From Polyangiaceae bacterium (lineage in GTDB: Bacteria; Myxococcota_A; Polyangia; Polyangiales; Polyangiaceae): a stretch of DNA of 38,347 bases. The notes under the pieces were generated by a model. It searched no databases. It was not told the origin of the DNA and saw only the letters and a list, made by a program, of their open reading frames with translations. Shown here one piece after another: positions 38,146-38,347 of the stretch; within the stretch, counting starts at the first letter, position 1; the number at the start of each line of letters is the position of its first letter. The stretch covers positions 1 through 38,347 of the forward strand of contig JABFXY010000230.1 in NCBI GenBank assembly GCA_013361525.1. Direction: 5' to 3'. A program made the position numbers and the translations under genes.

Positions 38146-38273
38146 GAGATGGTCATACTTCGGTCACGGCCCGCCTGATACCTCTGTTTGGAACGTAGAA
38201 GACGACCAATCAGTCGGATTTTCTGCGGTTTTCGAGGTGGAGGCGGGATGTAGGTGGTCGCTTTCATCGCCGA

Positions 38274-38347
38274 TTACCCGACCAGGCGGACCTCGACCTC
38301 CGGATCCAGCAGGTAGCCTTCGTCCACCACGACCAGCGCGGCGCGGA
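38274..38347 (-). CDS. 3' end of an unidentified gene (partial)
   Basis: Only the last 23 whole codons are inside the window. The minus strand reads ...RAALVVVDEGYLLDPEVEV and then RLVG before a TAA at 38274-38276. The pattern of an Ala/Arg start, hydrophobic strand, DPEVEV and a final strand is reminiscent of the C-terminus of RidA-type proteins, but the fragment is too short to assign. It is transcribed in the same direction as fabH and ends 128 bp upstream of its start. The gap shows no clear terminator. Confidence 0.55.
   Translation of the reverse strand, partial: RAALVVVDEGYLLDPEVEVRLVG

Noticed and set aside
38146..38273. Gap upstream of fabH checked for a tRNA or small RNA
   Set aside because: No cloverleaf or strong hairpin could be drawn.

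Overview
The window is high-GC (roughly two thirds G+C by eye), densely coded DNA with strong G/C preference at third codon positions. Twelve predicted lipoproteins, most with Gly/Ser/Ala-rich linkers after the lipid-anchor Cys, a eukaryote-like Ser/Thr kinase, a C-type-lectin/RTX protein, a formylglycine-enzyme-like protein and frequent 4-bp start/stop overlaps point to a myxobacterium (Myxococcota, probably Polyangiales). This is inferred from gene style; no 16S or other marker is present. There is no CRISPR array, IS element, tRNA, rRNA or prophage, so this looks like ordinary chromosome with a rich accessory surface-protein content.

Layout. 0.1-3.1 kb: an RTX/C-type lectin lipoprotein converges on a cold-shock-type RRM protein across a strong terminator. 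3.1-5.8 kb: a compact module around an HxlR regulator. Leftward run hxlR, a cyclase-family hydrolase and a group II truncated haemoglobin, joined by two TTGA overlaps; rightward run a small antibiotic-biosynthesis-type monooxygenase (ABM) and a protein whose C-terminus resembles the eukaryotic COMM domain. A perfect 12-bp inverted repeat sits between the divergent starts. Fused ABM/truncated haemoglobins are known from actinobacteria, so this looks like the split form with its own, possibly quinone- or electrophile-sensing, regulator. 5.8-10.8 kb: a zincin-like lipoprotein coupled to rpe, a GNAT enzyme, a Cys-rich lipoprotein, a cyclic-nucleotide-binding protein and two tandem repeat-rich lipoproteins sharing the motif FDPQPDPP. 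10.9-16.5 kb: housekeeping genes (YggS-type PLP protein, rarA, hpt, a thioesterase), a small TPR protein, and a HAD hydrolase/lipoprotein pair. 16.5-21.2 kb: a small lipoprotein, a membrane Ser/Thr kinase, a Sel1-repeat lipoprotein, a Gly/Thr/Asn repeat lipoprotein, a non-coding stretch of about 0.8 kb and a small winged-helix protein.

21.3-25.6 kb: a membrane-anchored protein with repeated beta-sandwich modules and a C-terminal PDZ domain, coupled to a LeuA-like DRE-TIM enzyme. 25.7-31.7 kb: a cytochrome c maturation operon (ccmF, a Cys-rich ccmH-like gene, two membrane proteins with short SHOCT-like segments), running into a fumarylacetoacetase-family hydrolase. 31.7-38.3 kb: an FGE-like protein, cinA, a Cys-rich lipoprotein whose Shine-Dalgarno is buried in a strong hairpin, a beta-propeller-like lipoprotein, a fabH paralogue and the 3' end of an unidentified gene.

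Most promising for novelty: the HxlR/truncated haemoglobin/ABM/COMM-like module (3.1-5.8 kb) and the SD-sequestering hairpin at 34128-34163. All family calls were made by reading translated sequence; no database search was possible.
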